Positions 26,276 to 33,179 of a stretch of DNA of 59,926 bases are shown here, one piece after another (the first letter of the stretch is position 1; each line of letters begins with the position of its first letter). The notes beneath the pieces are model-generated. The model saw only the letters and a program-made list of their open reading frames with translations. It was not told the DNA's origin and did no database searches. The stretch covers positions 1 through 59,926 of the forward strand of contig NZ_QGKR01000156.1 in the NCBI RefSeq assembly GCF_003172955.1, written 5' to 3'. Made by a program: the position numbers and the translations under genes. The DNA is from Micromonospora acroterricola. Lineage in GTDB: Bacteria; Actinomycetota; Actinomycetes; Mycobacteriales; Micromonosporaceae.

Positions 26276-27955
26276 GTGAGCGGTGGACCACTGATCGTGC
26301 AGTCGGACAAGACCCTGCTGCTGGAGATCGACCACCCGGACGCGCAGGCCTGCCGGATGGCCATCGCGCCCTTCGCCGAGTTGGAGCGCTCTCCCGAGCA
26401 CGTGCACACCTACCGGCTGACCCCGCTCGGGTTGTGGAACGCCCGGGCCGCGGGACACGACGCCGAGGGCGTGGTGGACTCCCTGCTCAAATACTCGCGC
26501 TACCCGGTGCCGCACGCGCTGCTGGTGGACGTGGCCGAGACGATGGACCGCTACGGCCGGCTCCAGCTCGCCAACGACCCGGCGAACGGCCTGGTGCTGC
26601 GGGCGCTGGACCGGCTGGTGCTGATCGAGGTGGCCAAGAGCAAGAAGCTCGCCGGCATGCTCGGCAACAAGATCGACGACGACACCATCCAGGTGCACCC
26701 GTCCGAGCGCGGGCGGCTCAAGCAGGCGCTGCTGAAGCTGGGCTGGCCGGCGGAGGACCTGGCCGGCTACGTCGACGGTGAGGCGCACCCGATCGAGCTG
26801 GCCGAGGCCGGCAAGGACGGGCGCAAGCCGTGGACGCTGCGGTCGTACCAGCGGGAGGCCGTGGAGGCGTTCTGGGCCGGCGGCTCGGGCGTGGTGGTGC
26901 TGCCCTGCGGCGCCGGCAAGACCCTGGTCGGCGCGGCGGCGATGGCCGAGGCGAAGGCCACCACGCTGATCCTCGTCACCAACACCGTCGCCGGCCGCCA
27001 GTGGAAGCGGGAGCTGATCGCGCGCACCTCGCTGACCGAGGAGGAGATCGGCGAGTACTCCGGCGAGCGCAAGGAGATCCGTCCGGTCACCATCGCCACG
27101 TACCAGGTGCTCACCTCGCGGCGCGGCGGCGCGTTCACCCACCTCGACCTGTTCGGGGCCCGCGACTGGGGCCTGGTCGTCTACGACGAGGTGCACCTGC
27201 TGCCCGCGCCGATCTTCCGGTTCACCGCGGACCTCCAGGCCCGCCGCCGGCTCGGCCTCACGGCGACTCTGGTACGCGAGGACGGCCGGGAGGGCGACGT
27301 GTTCAGCCTGATCGGCCCGAAGCGGTACGACGCGCCGTGGAAGGACATCGAGTCGCAGGGCTGGATCGCCCCGGCCGAGTGCACCGAGGTCCGGGTGACG
27401 CTGACCGACGCGGAGCGCATGTCGTACGCGACCGCGGAGGCCGAGGAGCGTTACCGGATGGCGGCGACCGCGCGCACCAAGCTGCCGGTGGTGAAGGCGC
27501 TGGTCGACCGGCACCCCGACGACCAGGTGCTGGTGATCGGCGCCTACATCGACCAGCTGCACCAGCTGGGCGAATACCTGGACGCGCCGATCATCCAGGG
27601 CTCGACCACCAACAAGGAGCGAGAACGGCTCTTCGACGCGTTCCGGTCCGGGGAGATCCGCACCCTGGTCATCTCGAAGGTCGGCAACTTCTCCATCGAC
27701 CTGCCCGAGGCGGCGGTGGCGATCCAGGTGTCGGGGACGTTCGGATCGCGGCAGGAGGAGGCGCAGCGGCTCGGCCGGGTGCTGCGGCCGAAGGCCGACG
27801 GTCGGCAGGCGCACTTCTACACGGTCGTCTCGCGGGACACCATCGACACCGAGTACGCCGCGCACCGGCAACGCTTCCTGGCCGAGCAGGGGTACGCGTA
27901 CACCATCGTGGACGCCGACGACGTCCTCGGCCCGAAACTGCCGACCGTCGACTGA
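26276..27955 (+). CDS. DNA repair helicase, XPB/Rad25 type
   Basis: A 559-residue superfamily-2 helicase resembling eukaryotic and archaeal XPB. An N-terminal helicase-associated domain (about 1-170) precedes RecA-like domain 1 with Walker A PCGAGKT and the DEAH-variant box YDEVHLLPAP. RecA-like domain 2 follows, with QGSTTNKERERLFDAFRSGE and the motif VI sequence QEEAQRLGRVLRPK. It is a 3'-5' ATP-dependent DNA helicase expected in nucleotide excision repair or related opening of DNA. GTG at 26276 follows GAGAGGA. The helicase-associated protein at 22364 is a probable partner. Confidence 0.93.
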   Translation: MSGGPLIVQSDKTLLLEIDHPDAQACRMAIAPFAELERSPEHVHTYRLTPLGLWNARAAGHDAEGVVDSLLKYSRYPVPHALLVDVAETMDRYGRLQLANDPANGLVLRALDRLVLIEVAKSKKLAGMLGNKIDDDTIQVHPSERGRLKQALLKLGWPAEDLAGYVDGEAHPIELAEAGKDGRKPWTLRSYQREAVEAFWAGGSGVVVLPCGAGKTLVGAAAMAEAKATTLILVTNTVAGRQWKRELIARTSLTEEEIGEYSGERKEIRPVTIATYQVLTSRRGGAFTHLDLFGARDWGLVVYDEVHLLPAPIFRFTADLQARRRLGLTATLVREDGREGDVFSLIGPKRYDAPWKDIESQGWIAPAECTEVRVTLTDAERMSYATAEAEERYRMAATARTKLPVVKALVDRHPDDQVLVIGAYIDQLHQLGEYLDAPIIQGSTTNKERERLFDAFRSGEIRTLVISKVGNFSIDLPEAAVAIQVSGTFGSRQEEAQRLGRVLRPKADGRQAHFYTVVSRDTIDTEYAAHRQRFLAEQGYAYTIVDADDVLGPKLPTVD

Positions 27956-28291
27956 CCCTGTAGCAACCTTCCCGCAAGCACTTCGGGCTGGGCCCGCCCC
28001 CGTCGGGAGGACGCGGATTCAAGCTGTCGGTTCTTGCCAGATAGTGGCGGCCCGCGTCGACGAACAGGTGGCGGGCCTCGTCGATTTACGTCGGGCCCGG
28101 CCCGCGTCGAAGTTCGCGCTGCCTTCTTGCTGCCCGCCGTCCGACGCCTCCCTTAGCGCTGAAGAGTCCGGCCGGCTCGGGCCGCAAGCTCCGCGCGCTC
28201 CGGATCTTGAAGGTCCAGGCGGCCCGGTGACGGCCTGGACCGGGTCCCGGGCGGGCATAGGTGTGAGCTTCGCCCTGGCAAGGTAGCCCAG
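27956..28291. other. Intergenic stretch with hairpins, no gene seen
   Basis: This 336-bp interval after the XPB gene holds no supportable gene. Two hairpins are visible: GGCCCGC/GCGGGCC (28049-28055 and 28071-28077) and GTCCAGGC/GCCTGGAC (28213-28220 and 28233-28240). The first may end XPB transcription. An AAGG just before 28292 could serve as a ribosome site for the next gene. Confidence 0.55.
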
Positions 28292-28930
28292 ATGACCGCC
28301 CAGACTCACTGGCAGGCGTGGCATGAGCCCTACGCCGATGAAAACTCTCCGCTGTCGCGTCGGCTGCGGCTGGTCCAGCAGCACATTGCCTCGTGGCTTG
28401 ACCAGCGTTGCGACGAGCGGCTGACTGTGGTGAGCGCATGCGCGGGGCAGGGTCATGACCTCATCGGCGTCCTCGCCTCAAGGACTGATGCTCAGCGTGT
28501 ACACGGGACCCTGCTTGAGTACGACGCGGGCAATGTGGCTGCCGCTCAGGCCGCCGCCGATCAGGCTGGGCTCTCCAATATCCTGATCAGACAGGCGGAC
28601 GCGGGCCAACACTCTTCGTATGCGGGGGCGGTTCCAGCCGACCTGGTGCTCATGGTTGGGGTCTTCGGCAACATCTCGGACGCCGACGTAGAGCGAACCG
28701 TTGCCGCCCTGCCTCGGCTGTGTGCCGAGGGCGCTACCGTGATCTGGACCAGGGCACGGCGAGACTCGGACCTGACGCCAGCAGTACGGGAGTGGCTTCG
28801 GGATGCCGGCTTCGTAGAGCAGGCATTCCACGCTCCGGACGACGTGCGATTCTCTGTCGGCGTTCACCGGTTCGAAAATCCTCCCCAGCCCCTGGACCCT
28901 GCGGGAACCATCTTCGCGTTCCTGGACTGA
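28292..28930 (+). CDS. Class I SAM-dependent methyltransferase-like protein
   Basis: A 212-residue protein with a Rossmann methyltransferase pattern: motif I VVSACAGQGHDLIGVL, an acidic residue in GTLLEYDAGN at the SAM ribose position, DAGQ after strand 3, and ADLVLMVGVFGNISDADVERTV at motif IV. The substrate is unknown. Its third-position base use is noticeably less GC-biased than neighbouring genes, with codons such as GAT, ACT and GCT common, which suggests more recent acquisition. It stands alone between hairpin regions and ends before a GC hairpin at 29082-29100. Confidence 0.75.
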   Translation: MTAQTHWQAWHEPYADENSPLSRRLRLVQQHIASWLDQRCDERLTVVSACAGQGHDLIGVLASRTDAQRVHGTLLEYDAGNVAAAQAAADQAGLSNILIRQADAGQHSSYAGAVPADLVLMVGVFGNISDADVERTVAALPRLCAEGATVIWTRARRDSDLTPAVREWLRDAGFVEQAFHAPDDVRFSVGVHRFENPPQPLDPAGTIFAFLD

Positions 28931-29081
28931 CGCCAGCTGGTCGCTGCCCGATATCTGCCAACAACTACCTCTGCGGCGACCCCTTGGGCATCTCGCTTCC
29001 GCGCCAGCCGCCGGGGCGTTCTGCGTGGCCGGCGTGGAGCGACAGCGGAGCGACGGACGCGCGCCCCAGGCGGGGGCGCGT

Positions 29082-29100
29082 GCGGCCCGTTGCGGGCCGC
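29082..29100 (+). terminator. Hairpin downstream of the methyltransferase
   Basis: GCGGCCCG (29082-29089) and CGGGCCGC (29093-29100) form an 8-bp stem with a 3-nt loop, followed by CTTGATTCTTG, which is T-rich for this genome. A second GC-rich imperfect hairpin lies just upstream (about 29058-29081). Confidence 0.65.
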
Positions 29101-29147
29101 CTTGATTCTTGTGCAGAGAGTTTGAACAGTGCGTCGGCGAGCCCAAG

Positions 29148-29375
29148 TCAGCGCCGGGTGGACTCCGCGACGAAGACGCCGCGACCCGGGCGGCCGACGA
29201 GCACACCCTGCTGCCGCAACGTCGCCACCGCCCGATGGATCGTCGAGACCGACACGTCGTAGTGGTCAGAAAGCTGCTGGGTGGAGGGGATCTTTGACCC
29301 GGGCTGGAACTCGCCGACCTCGATCCGCGTCAGCAGATCCTTGATCAACTCGTCCATCGTCGGCGGAATCGGCAC
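29148..29375 (-). CDS. Stand-alone GntR-type winged-helix regulator
   Basis: A 75-residue protein consisting only of the GntR DNA-binding domain: DELIKDLLTRIEVGEFQPGSKIPSTQQLSDHYDVSVSTIHRAVATLRQQGVL, then the wing GRPGRGVFVAE. It lacks any effector-binding domain, like small repressors of the KorSA type found in actinobacterial mobile elements and scattered in chromosomes. GTG at 29375 follows AAGGGG by 7 bp. It is divergent from the DivIVA-like pair. Three direct repeats in the interval (29420-29495) are candidate binding sites. Confidence 0.85.
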   Translation of the reverse strand: MPIPPTMDELIKDLLTRIEVGEFQPGSKIPSTQQLSDHYDVSVSTIHRAVATLRQQGVLVGRPGRGVFVAESTRR

Positions 29376-29419
29376 GTAGAGGCCCCTTGCAGTCGGTTGG
29401 CTCTCCCAGTATTGAGCAA

Positions 29420-29495
29420 CAGGTGAAAGAGCGGCAATAACTGACTCAGGAGCAGCAGGTGCGAGCGGCAGCTAGATTCGACAGGTAAGAGAGCG
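29420..29495. repeat. Three iterated CAGGT...GAGCG repeats
   Basis: CAGGTGAAAGAGCG (29420-29433), CAGGTGCGAGCG (29456-29467) and CAGGTAAGAGAGCG (29482-29495) share CAGGT and GAGCG ends. They lie between the divergent GntR start and the strong promoter, the usual place for repressor sites. Confidence 0.6.
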
Positions 29496-29524
29496 TTGAC
29501 AGAGGTGAGAGGTATCGGTAGCGT
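29496..29524 (+). promoter_or_regulatory. Near-consensus sigma-70 promoter
   Basis: TTGACA (29496-29501), a 17-bp spacer, and TAGCGT (29519-29524) form the best housekeeping promoter in the window. GAGAGCG (29489-29495) and CGCTCTC (29525-29531) flank it as an inverted repeat. It points toward the DivIVA-like gene, about 220 bp downstream. Confidence 0.7.
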
Positions 29525-29748
29525 CGCTCTCGGTGATGCGGTGCTGCTGCGGTCGGTTGGCGCCTCTCGTACCGGTCTCGCATCGCCGCCGAGACCCCAC
29601 CCTCCGCGCTCCCCCGGCGCGGCCCTGCCGCCGTACCGCCGATCGAGGCTGCGGTGGCAGGGCGGGGGTGGTCTCCGCCGCCCGCAACCGGCGGAGGCCG
29701 CCCCCTCCACCCCGACGAAGGCGCGACCCGACGAAGGGCGGTCACCGC

Positions 29749-30030
29749 GTGCGCAAGCTGTTCCGCCGGCTGGCGAGCCGGCACGAGGAAACACAGCCAC
29801 CGAGGGATGTACCTCGCAACCTCCGCCCGTGGCAGATCCGCGAGCGGTGCTTCAACGTCCGCCGGCGGGGCCTCGACCCCGTCGAGATCCGCACCTTCCT
29901 GCACCGGGTGGCCGACGAACTCGCCGTCGCGCAGACCGCCCTGGTCGCCGTGCAGGAGGAGAACGTACGGATCAAGAACGCGCTGCGGGCCTGGCAGAGC
30001 GCCCAGTCGGCGAACCACCGCTACCGATGA
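29749..30030 (+). CDS. Small DivIVA-domain protein
   Basis: A 93-residue protein. A basic N-terminus (RKLFRRLASRHEE) leads into a DivIVA-type segment, IRERCFNVRRRGLDPVEIRTFLHRVADELA, matching the conserved FxxxRRGYDxxEVDxFL pattern. A short coiled-coil follows (AQTALVAVQEENVRIKNALRAW). Full DivIVA/Wag31 proteins are much longer, so this is a reduced form that may bind membranes or other division proteins; a polarity role is not shown. GTG at 29749 is the likely start. The stop overlaps the next start (ATGA), so the pair is translationally coupled. Confidence 0.75.
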   Translation: MRKLFRRLASRHEETQPPRDVPRNLRPWQIRERCFNVRRRGLDPVEIRTFLHRVADELAVAQTALVAVQEENVRIKNALRAWQSAQSANHRYR

Positions 30031-30296
30031 CCGAGCGTTGGGTGATCCACCTACCGGTCACCGCGCCCGACCTGCTCCGGGCCCGGATCCTCGCCCGGAC
30101 CGCCGCCCGGGTGCTGGCCCGGCTCAGCGCACACGTCGAGCCGGGCGGGGTGACCGTCTCGGCCGAGGACCAGCAGGGCGTACGACATTGGGTCTTCTGC
30201 GACCGGCCACTGCCGCACGGGCGCGGGCGGTGTGCCCTGCCGGCCGACCACACCTCGGCGTGCGCGCCACGCCCGCCGTGGCCCCGGCGGCGCTGA
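30027..30296 (+). CDS. Small hypothetical protein coupled to the DivIVA-like gene
   Basis: An 89-residue protein of unknown function. The N-terminal part (RWVIHLPVTAPDLLRARILARTAARVLARL) and a central SAEDQQGVRHWVFCDRPLP suggest a small alpha/beta domain; two cysteines (CDRPLPHGRGRC) and a third in HTSAC could bind metal. The ATG overlaps the previous stop by 4 bp. The TGA stop lies within a diverged copy of the dispersed repeat (30294-30320), so the repeat may have set the present C-terminus. Confidence 0.6.
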   Translation: MTERWVIHLPVTAPDLLRARILARTAARVLARLSAHVEPGGVTVSAEDQQGVRHWVFCDRPLPHGRGRCALPADHTSACAPRPPWPRRR

Positions 30297-30320
30297 GTCG
30301 TTCACGTCATCAGCTCCATA
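30294..30320. repeat. Diverged copy of the dispersed repeat
   Basis: TGAGTCG and then CATCAGCTCCATA match the core of the 20070-20297 repeat copies (TGAATCG...CATCAGCTCCAAA). This copy overlaps the stop codon of the small gene ending at 30296. Confidence 0.65.
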
Positions 30321-30371
30321 GTGGCCGCAGGTGGGGACAGCCACCCCCGCAGAGCGGCTGAATAACGAGGC

Positions 30372-31319
30372 TCAGCGGCTCAGGATGTTCTCCTGCTGCA
30401 TGTGGGACAGCTTCTCCGGGTTGCGCACGGCGTAGAGCCCGGTGATCAGCCCGTCGTCGATACGGACGGCCACGACGGTGTCCAACTCGCCGTCGAGGTG
30501 GACGATCAGCGCTGGGTAGCCGTTGACCTGCGCCGGCCGCCACGACGAGTGGCCCGCGACCTTGCCCCACCCGCCGGCCAGCAGGCGGGCCACCTTGTCG
30601 GCGCCGAGGATGGGCCGCGGGACGGCCTGCTTCACGCCGCCGCCGTCGCCGAGGAGGACGACGTCCGGCGCGAGGATGTCGAGCAGGCTCTGGAGGTCGC
30701 CGGTCTCGACGGCCCGCTGGAACGCGTCGAGCGCGCTCCGGGTCTCGGCCGCGGACACGACCTGGCGGGGCCGGCGCGCGGCGACGTGTGCGCGGGCGCG
30801 GTGGGTGATCTGGCGGACGGCGGCGGGGCTCTTGTCGACGGCTTCGGCGATCTCGTCGTACCCGAGGGCGAACACCTCGCGCAGCACGAACACCGCGCGT
30901 TCGGTGGGCGCGAGGGTTTCCAGCACCAGCAGCATGGCCATCGAGACGCTGTCGGCGAGTGCGATGTCCTCGGCCACGTCGGGGGCGGTGAGCAGCGGCT
31001 CGGGCAGCCAGGAGCCGACGTAGGACTCCTTGCGGCGGCCGAGCGTCCGCAGCCGGGTGAGGGACTGCCGGGTGGTGATGCGGACCAGGTAGGCGCGCTG
31101 GTCGTGGACCGCGCCCAGGTCGACGCCCGCCCACCGCAGCCAGGTTTCCTGGAGTACGTCCTCCGCGTCGGCGGCTGAGCCGAGCATTTCGTACGCGACG
31201 GTGAAGAGCAGGTTGCGGTGGGCGAGGAACGCCTCGGTGGCCCGGTCCGGGCGGTCGTCGGCGGCGACGGTCTGCGGCGTGCCCACCATGCGTGGCTCCT
31301 GTTCGCTCGGCTGCGTCAC
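30372..31319 (-). CDS. ECF41-type RNA polymerase sigma factor with SnoaL-like extension
   Basis: A 315-residue sigma factor. Sigma region 2 lies at about 28-95 (FLAHRNLLFTVAYEMLGSAADAEDVLQETWLRW) and region 4 at about 125-180 (LLVLETLAPTERAVFVLREVFALGYDEIAEAV). A C-terminal SnoaL-like domain of about 120 residues holds DGGGVKQ (225-231) and NPEKL near the end. The extension and both motifs define ECF41-type factors, where the extension acts as a built-in regulator instead of an anti-sigma factor. The GTG start lies 6 bp from a TGTCACT-N16-CATC promoter, so autoregulation from a leaderless mRNA is likely. The divergent AhpD-like gene is the expected partner. Confidence 0.9.
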   Translation of the reverse strand: MTQPSEQEPRMVGTPQTVAADDRPDRATEAFLAHRNLLFTVAYEMLGSAADAEDVLQETWLRWAGVDLGAVHDQRAYLVRITTRQSLTRLRTLGRRKESYVGSWLPEPLLTAPDVAEDIALADSVSMAMLLVLETLAPTERAVFVLREVFALGYDEIAEAVDKSPAAVRQITHRARAHVAARRPRQVVSAAETRSALDAFQRAVETGDLQSLLDILAPDVVLLGDGGGVKQAVPRPILGADKVARLLAGGWGKVAGHSSWRPAQVNGYPALIVHLDGELDTVVAVRIDDGLITGLYAVRNPEKLSHMQQENILSR

Positions 31320-31325
31320 CCATCA

Positions 31326-31352
31326 GATGCCGGACCCGGCGGTTCAGTGACA
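31326..31352 (-). promoter_or_regulatory. ECF41-type promoter of the sigma gene
   Basis: On the minus strand TGTCACT (31352-31346), a 16-bp spacer and CATC (31329-31326) lie directly upstream of the GTG start. The family consensus known to me is TGTCACA-N16/17-CGTC. The same arrangement and local sequence (CCGGCATCT) recur in the divergent promoter. Confidence 0.7.
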
Positions 31353-31386
31353 CCTGCGGCCTGTGGCGGTCGTCACCCGGCCGCGC

Positions 31387-31413
31387 CGTCACAGACCGGG
31401 GCAGGCCGGCATC
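31387..31413 (+). promoter_or_regulatory. ECF41-type promoter of the AhpD-like gene
   Basis: CGTCACA (31387-31393), a 16-bp spacer and CATC (31410-31413) lie 43 bp upstream of the ATG at 31456. The spacing and the CCGGCATCT context are the same as in the sigma gene promoter, which strongly suggests recognition by the same sigma factor. Confidence 0.7.
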
Positions 31414-31455
31414 TCATGGTCGTCCGATCGAACAAAACGAGTGGAGGACGGAACC

Positions 31456-31941
31456 ATGGACGCCCGATTCAACATGTTCGAGAACGAGACTGCCATGAAG
31501 TTCGCCAAGCGGTTCGCGAACGCCGGCCAGGTGATCCAGCGGTCGTCGCTGCCGACGTCAACGCAGGAGCTGGTGTCGCTGCGGGCCAGCCAGATCAACG
31601 GCTGCGGCTGGTGCATCGACATGCACACCAAGGAGGCCGTGGCGGCCGGTGAGAGCGCGGTCCGGCTCAACCTGGTGGCCGCCTGGCGTGAGTCGACCGT
31701 CTTCACCGAGGCCGAGCAGGCCGCGCTGGCGCTCGCCGAGGAGGGCACCCGGCTCGCCGACGCCCACCAGGGCGTGTCCGACGAGACGTGGGCTCAGGTG
31801 CGCAAGCACTACGACGACGACCAGATCGCCGCACTGGTCGCCCTGGTCGCCCTGATCAACGCGGCCAACCGGCTCGCCGTGATCGTGCACCAGCGGGGCG
31901 GCTCGTACCAGCCGGGCATGTTCGCCGCCGCGCTCGACTGA
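31456..31941 (+). CDS. Carboxymuconolactone decarboxylase family (AhpD-like) protein
   Basis: A 161-residue all-helical protein with the AhpD-type redox motif NGCGWCIDMHTKEA (CxxC) and a conserved core (RLNLVAAWRES..FTEAEQAALALAEEGTRL). Proteins of this type act as thiol-dependent peroxide-handling or alkylhydroperoxidase-like enzymes. GGAGG lies 8 bp before the ATG. It is divergent from an ECF41 sigma gene, the classical partner arrangement in which the factor controls a carboxymuconolactone decarboxylase, oxidoreductase or epimerase gene. Confidence 0.92.
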   Translation: MDARFNMFENETAMKFAKRFANAGQVIQRSSLPTSTQELVSLRASQINGCGWCIDMHTKEAVAAGESAVRLNLVAAWRESTVFTEAEQAALALAEEGTRLADAHQGVSDETWAQVRKHYDDDQIAALVALVALINAANRLAVIVHQRGGSYQPGMFAAALD

Positions 31942-31970
31942 ACCGGAACGACGCCCGGCCCCCGATCCAG

Positions 31971-32005
31971 GGGTGGACGGGCCGCTAAGCGCGGCCCGTC
32001 CACCC
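31971..32005. terminator. Shared terminator of the AhpD-like and protease genes
   Basis: A 15-bp perfect stem (31971-31985 and 31991-32005, starting GGGTGGACGGG) with a 5-nt loop TAAGC lies between convergent genes and probably ends both transcripts. Confidence 0.8.
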
Positions 32006-32017
32006 GGCAATGCCTGG

Positions 32018-32977
32018 TTACCCGGCGCCGCCGGCCCGGAACGCCACCCAGGCGTCGCTCATCCGGTCCGCCTGACCTGCGGTGAACATGTCCATGCAGG
32101 AGTCCTGCGTGTAGTCCATGAAGTTGTGGATCGGGTCCAGCCCGGGTGCGGTGCAGGTGTCCGCGCCCACCGGGCAGTCGAACTGCGGCGCCGCCTCGCG
32201 CGGAGTGTCGGCGACGAAGTCGCCGGCCGCGGAGCAGCCGTGCGCGAAGGTGTGCTCCAGCATCAGCCAGTGCCCGACCTCGTGCGTCAGCGTGTCACCG
32301 AGGGCGTACTTGCCGGCCGTGCCGCCCGGCATCGACTCGTCCAGCATCACCACACCGTCGATGTGGTCGCGGCCGTTGTTGTAACCCTTCGGGAAGTACG
32401 CCCAGCCGAGGAGCCCGCCGCCGATGTTGGCCGCGTACACGTTGAGGGTGCGGGAGTCGCCGGTGTACAGCGCCTGCTTCATGTCCCGCTCGTTCTTGCC
32501 CGGCTCGACCGTGTACCAGGCGCTGTTCACCGTCCACGTGGTGTCGACGAGCGAAAACCGGAACGGCGTGTTGGAGGCGTTCGCCGCCGTGCGGCCCGCG
32601 AACGAGTCGTTCAGCACCGTCATCTGCGCCGCGATGAGGGTCTTCCACCTGGCCGTCTCGGCCGCGGTGAGCGGGTGGTCGGAGACCATGTGGAAGACCG
32701 TCGGGATGGTGACGCTGCCGTTGGCCAGGCGCGGCGCATCCTTGATCACGCCGTAGGCGTTCGCCTCGTTCTTGGAGTACAGCTCCGGCTCCTGCGCGGT
32801 GGCGCCCTCGGCGACCCGGGCCGCGCTGTGCTCGCCGGCGCTCAACTCACACGTCGCGCCACCCGGCGACACCGTCGCGGGTGCCGCGCCCACGGCGGCG
32901 TAGGCGCCACCGGACGACAGGAGCGTCGCAGCGGTGGCGGTGAGGACTGCCAGTCGGAAGATCGGTCTCCTGTGCAT
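32018..32977 (-). CDS. Secreted M43-family zinc metalloprotease
   Basis: A 319-residue secreted protease. The first 28 residues form a signal peptide (RPIFRLAVLTATAATLLSSGGAYA). The zinc site is HEVGHWLMLEH: His232, Glu233, His236 and His242. The metzincin Met-turn is Met287 in HNFMDYTQDSC. The fold and the spacing match pappalysin/cytophagalysin M43 enzymes. Several cysteines (Cys248, Cys268, Cys275, Cys294) could form disulfides. ATG at 32977 follows GAAAGGTG. It is a stand-alone gene between terminators; the substrate is unknown. Confidence 0.9.
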   Translation of the reverse strand: MHRRPIFRLAVLTATAATLLSSGGAYAAVGAAPATVSPGGATCELSAGEHSAARVAEGATAQEPELYSKNEANAYGVIKDAPRLANGSVTIPTVFHMVSDHPLTAAETARWKTLIAAQMTVLNDSFAGRTAANASNTPFRFSLVDTTWTVNSAWYTVEPGKNERDMKQALYTGDSRTLNVYAANIGGGLLGWAYFPKGYNNGRDHIDGVVMLDESMPGGTAGKYALGDTLTHEVGHWLMLEHTFAHGCSAAGDFVADTPREAAPQFDCPVGADTCTAPGLDPIHNFMDYTQDSCMDMFTAGQADRMSDAWVAFRAGGAG

Positions 32978-33084
32978 CGGTGCACCTTTCGGGGGAGGAG
33001 ACGGTGCGGTATCGACGCGGGTCGCCAGGACCAGGCCGATGACGCCGTCTTCCCGGTATGAGACCACGTCTCTGACCTCGACAA

Positions 33085-33104
33085 AAGCCCTGCTGGCAGG
33101 GCTT
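33085..33104 (-). terminator. Canonical terminator of the secreted unknown gene
   Basis: AAGCCCTG (33085-33092) and CAGGGCTT (33097-33104) form an 8-bp stem with a 4-nt loop. On the minus strand it is followed by TTTTGTC, a U-tract uncommon in this genome. It lies 76 bp after the stop of the gene at 33180-33902. Confidence 0.8.
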
Positions 33105-33179
33105 ATCCGGGTGTAACGGCAGAGGCCGGAAAAGCGCTGTTGGACAGGCACCCGGCCGATCCGCTGATCAGGTGCGCGG

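Larger units (their letters stand above)
29376..29748. promoter_or_regulatory. Divergent regulatory region of the GntR/DivIVA-like module
   Basis: This 373-bp gap is AT-richer at its left end. It holds three direct repeats of CAGGT-N4-6-GAGCG type (29420-29433, 29456-29467, 29482-29495) and a near-consensus plus-strand promoter. A leader of over 200 nt then runs to the DivIVA-like start. A weaker minus-strand promoter, TTGCCG-N17-CAATAC, may drive the GntR gene. No gene is supported within the interval. Confidence 0.6.

Noticed and set aside
28044..28286. 80-codon frame before the methyltransferase
   Set aside because: It has no start signal or recognisable domain, and overlaps hairpins; treated as non-coding.
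29148..30296. Complete integrative element
   Set aside because: No integrase, excisionase, FtsK/Tra-like or replication gene is present within 10 kb, and no att repeat was found at the tRNA-Thr gene.
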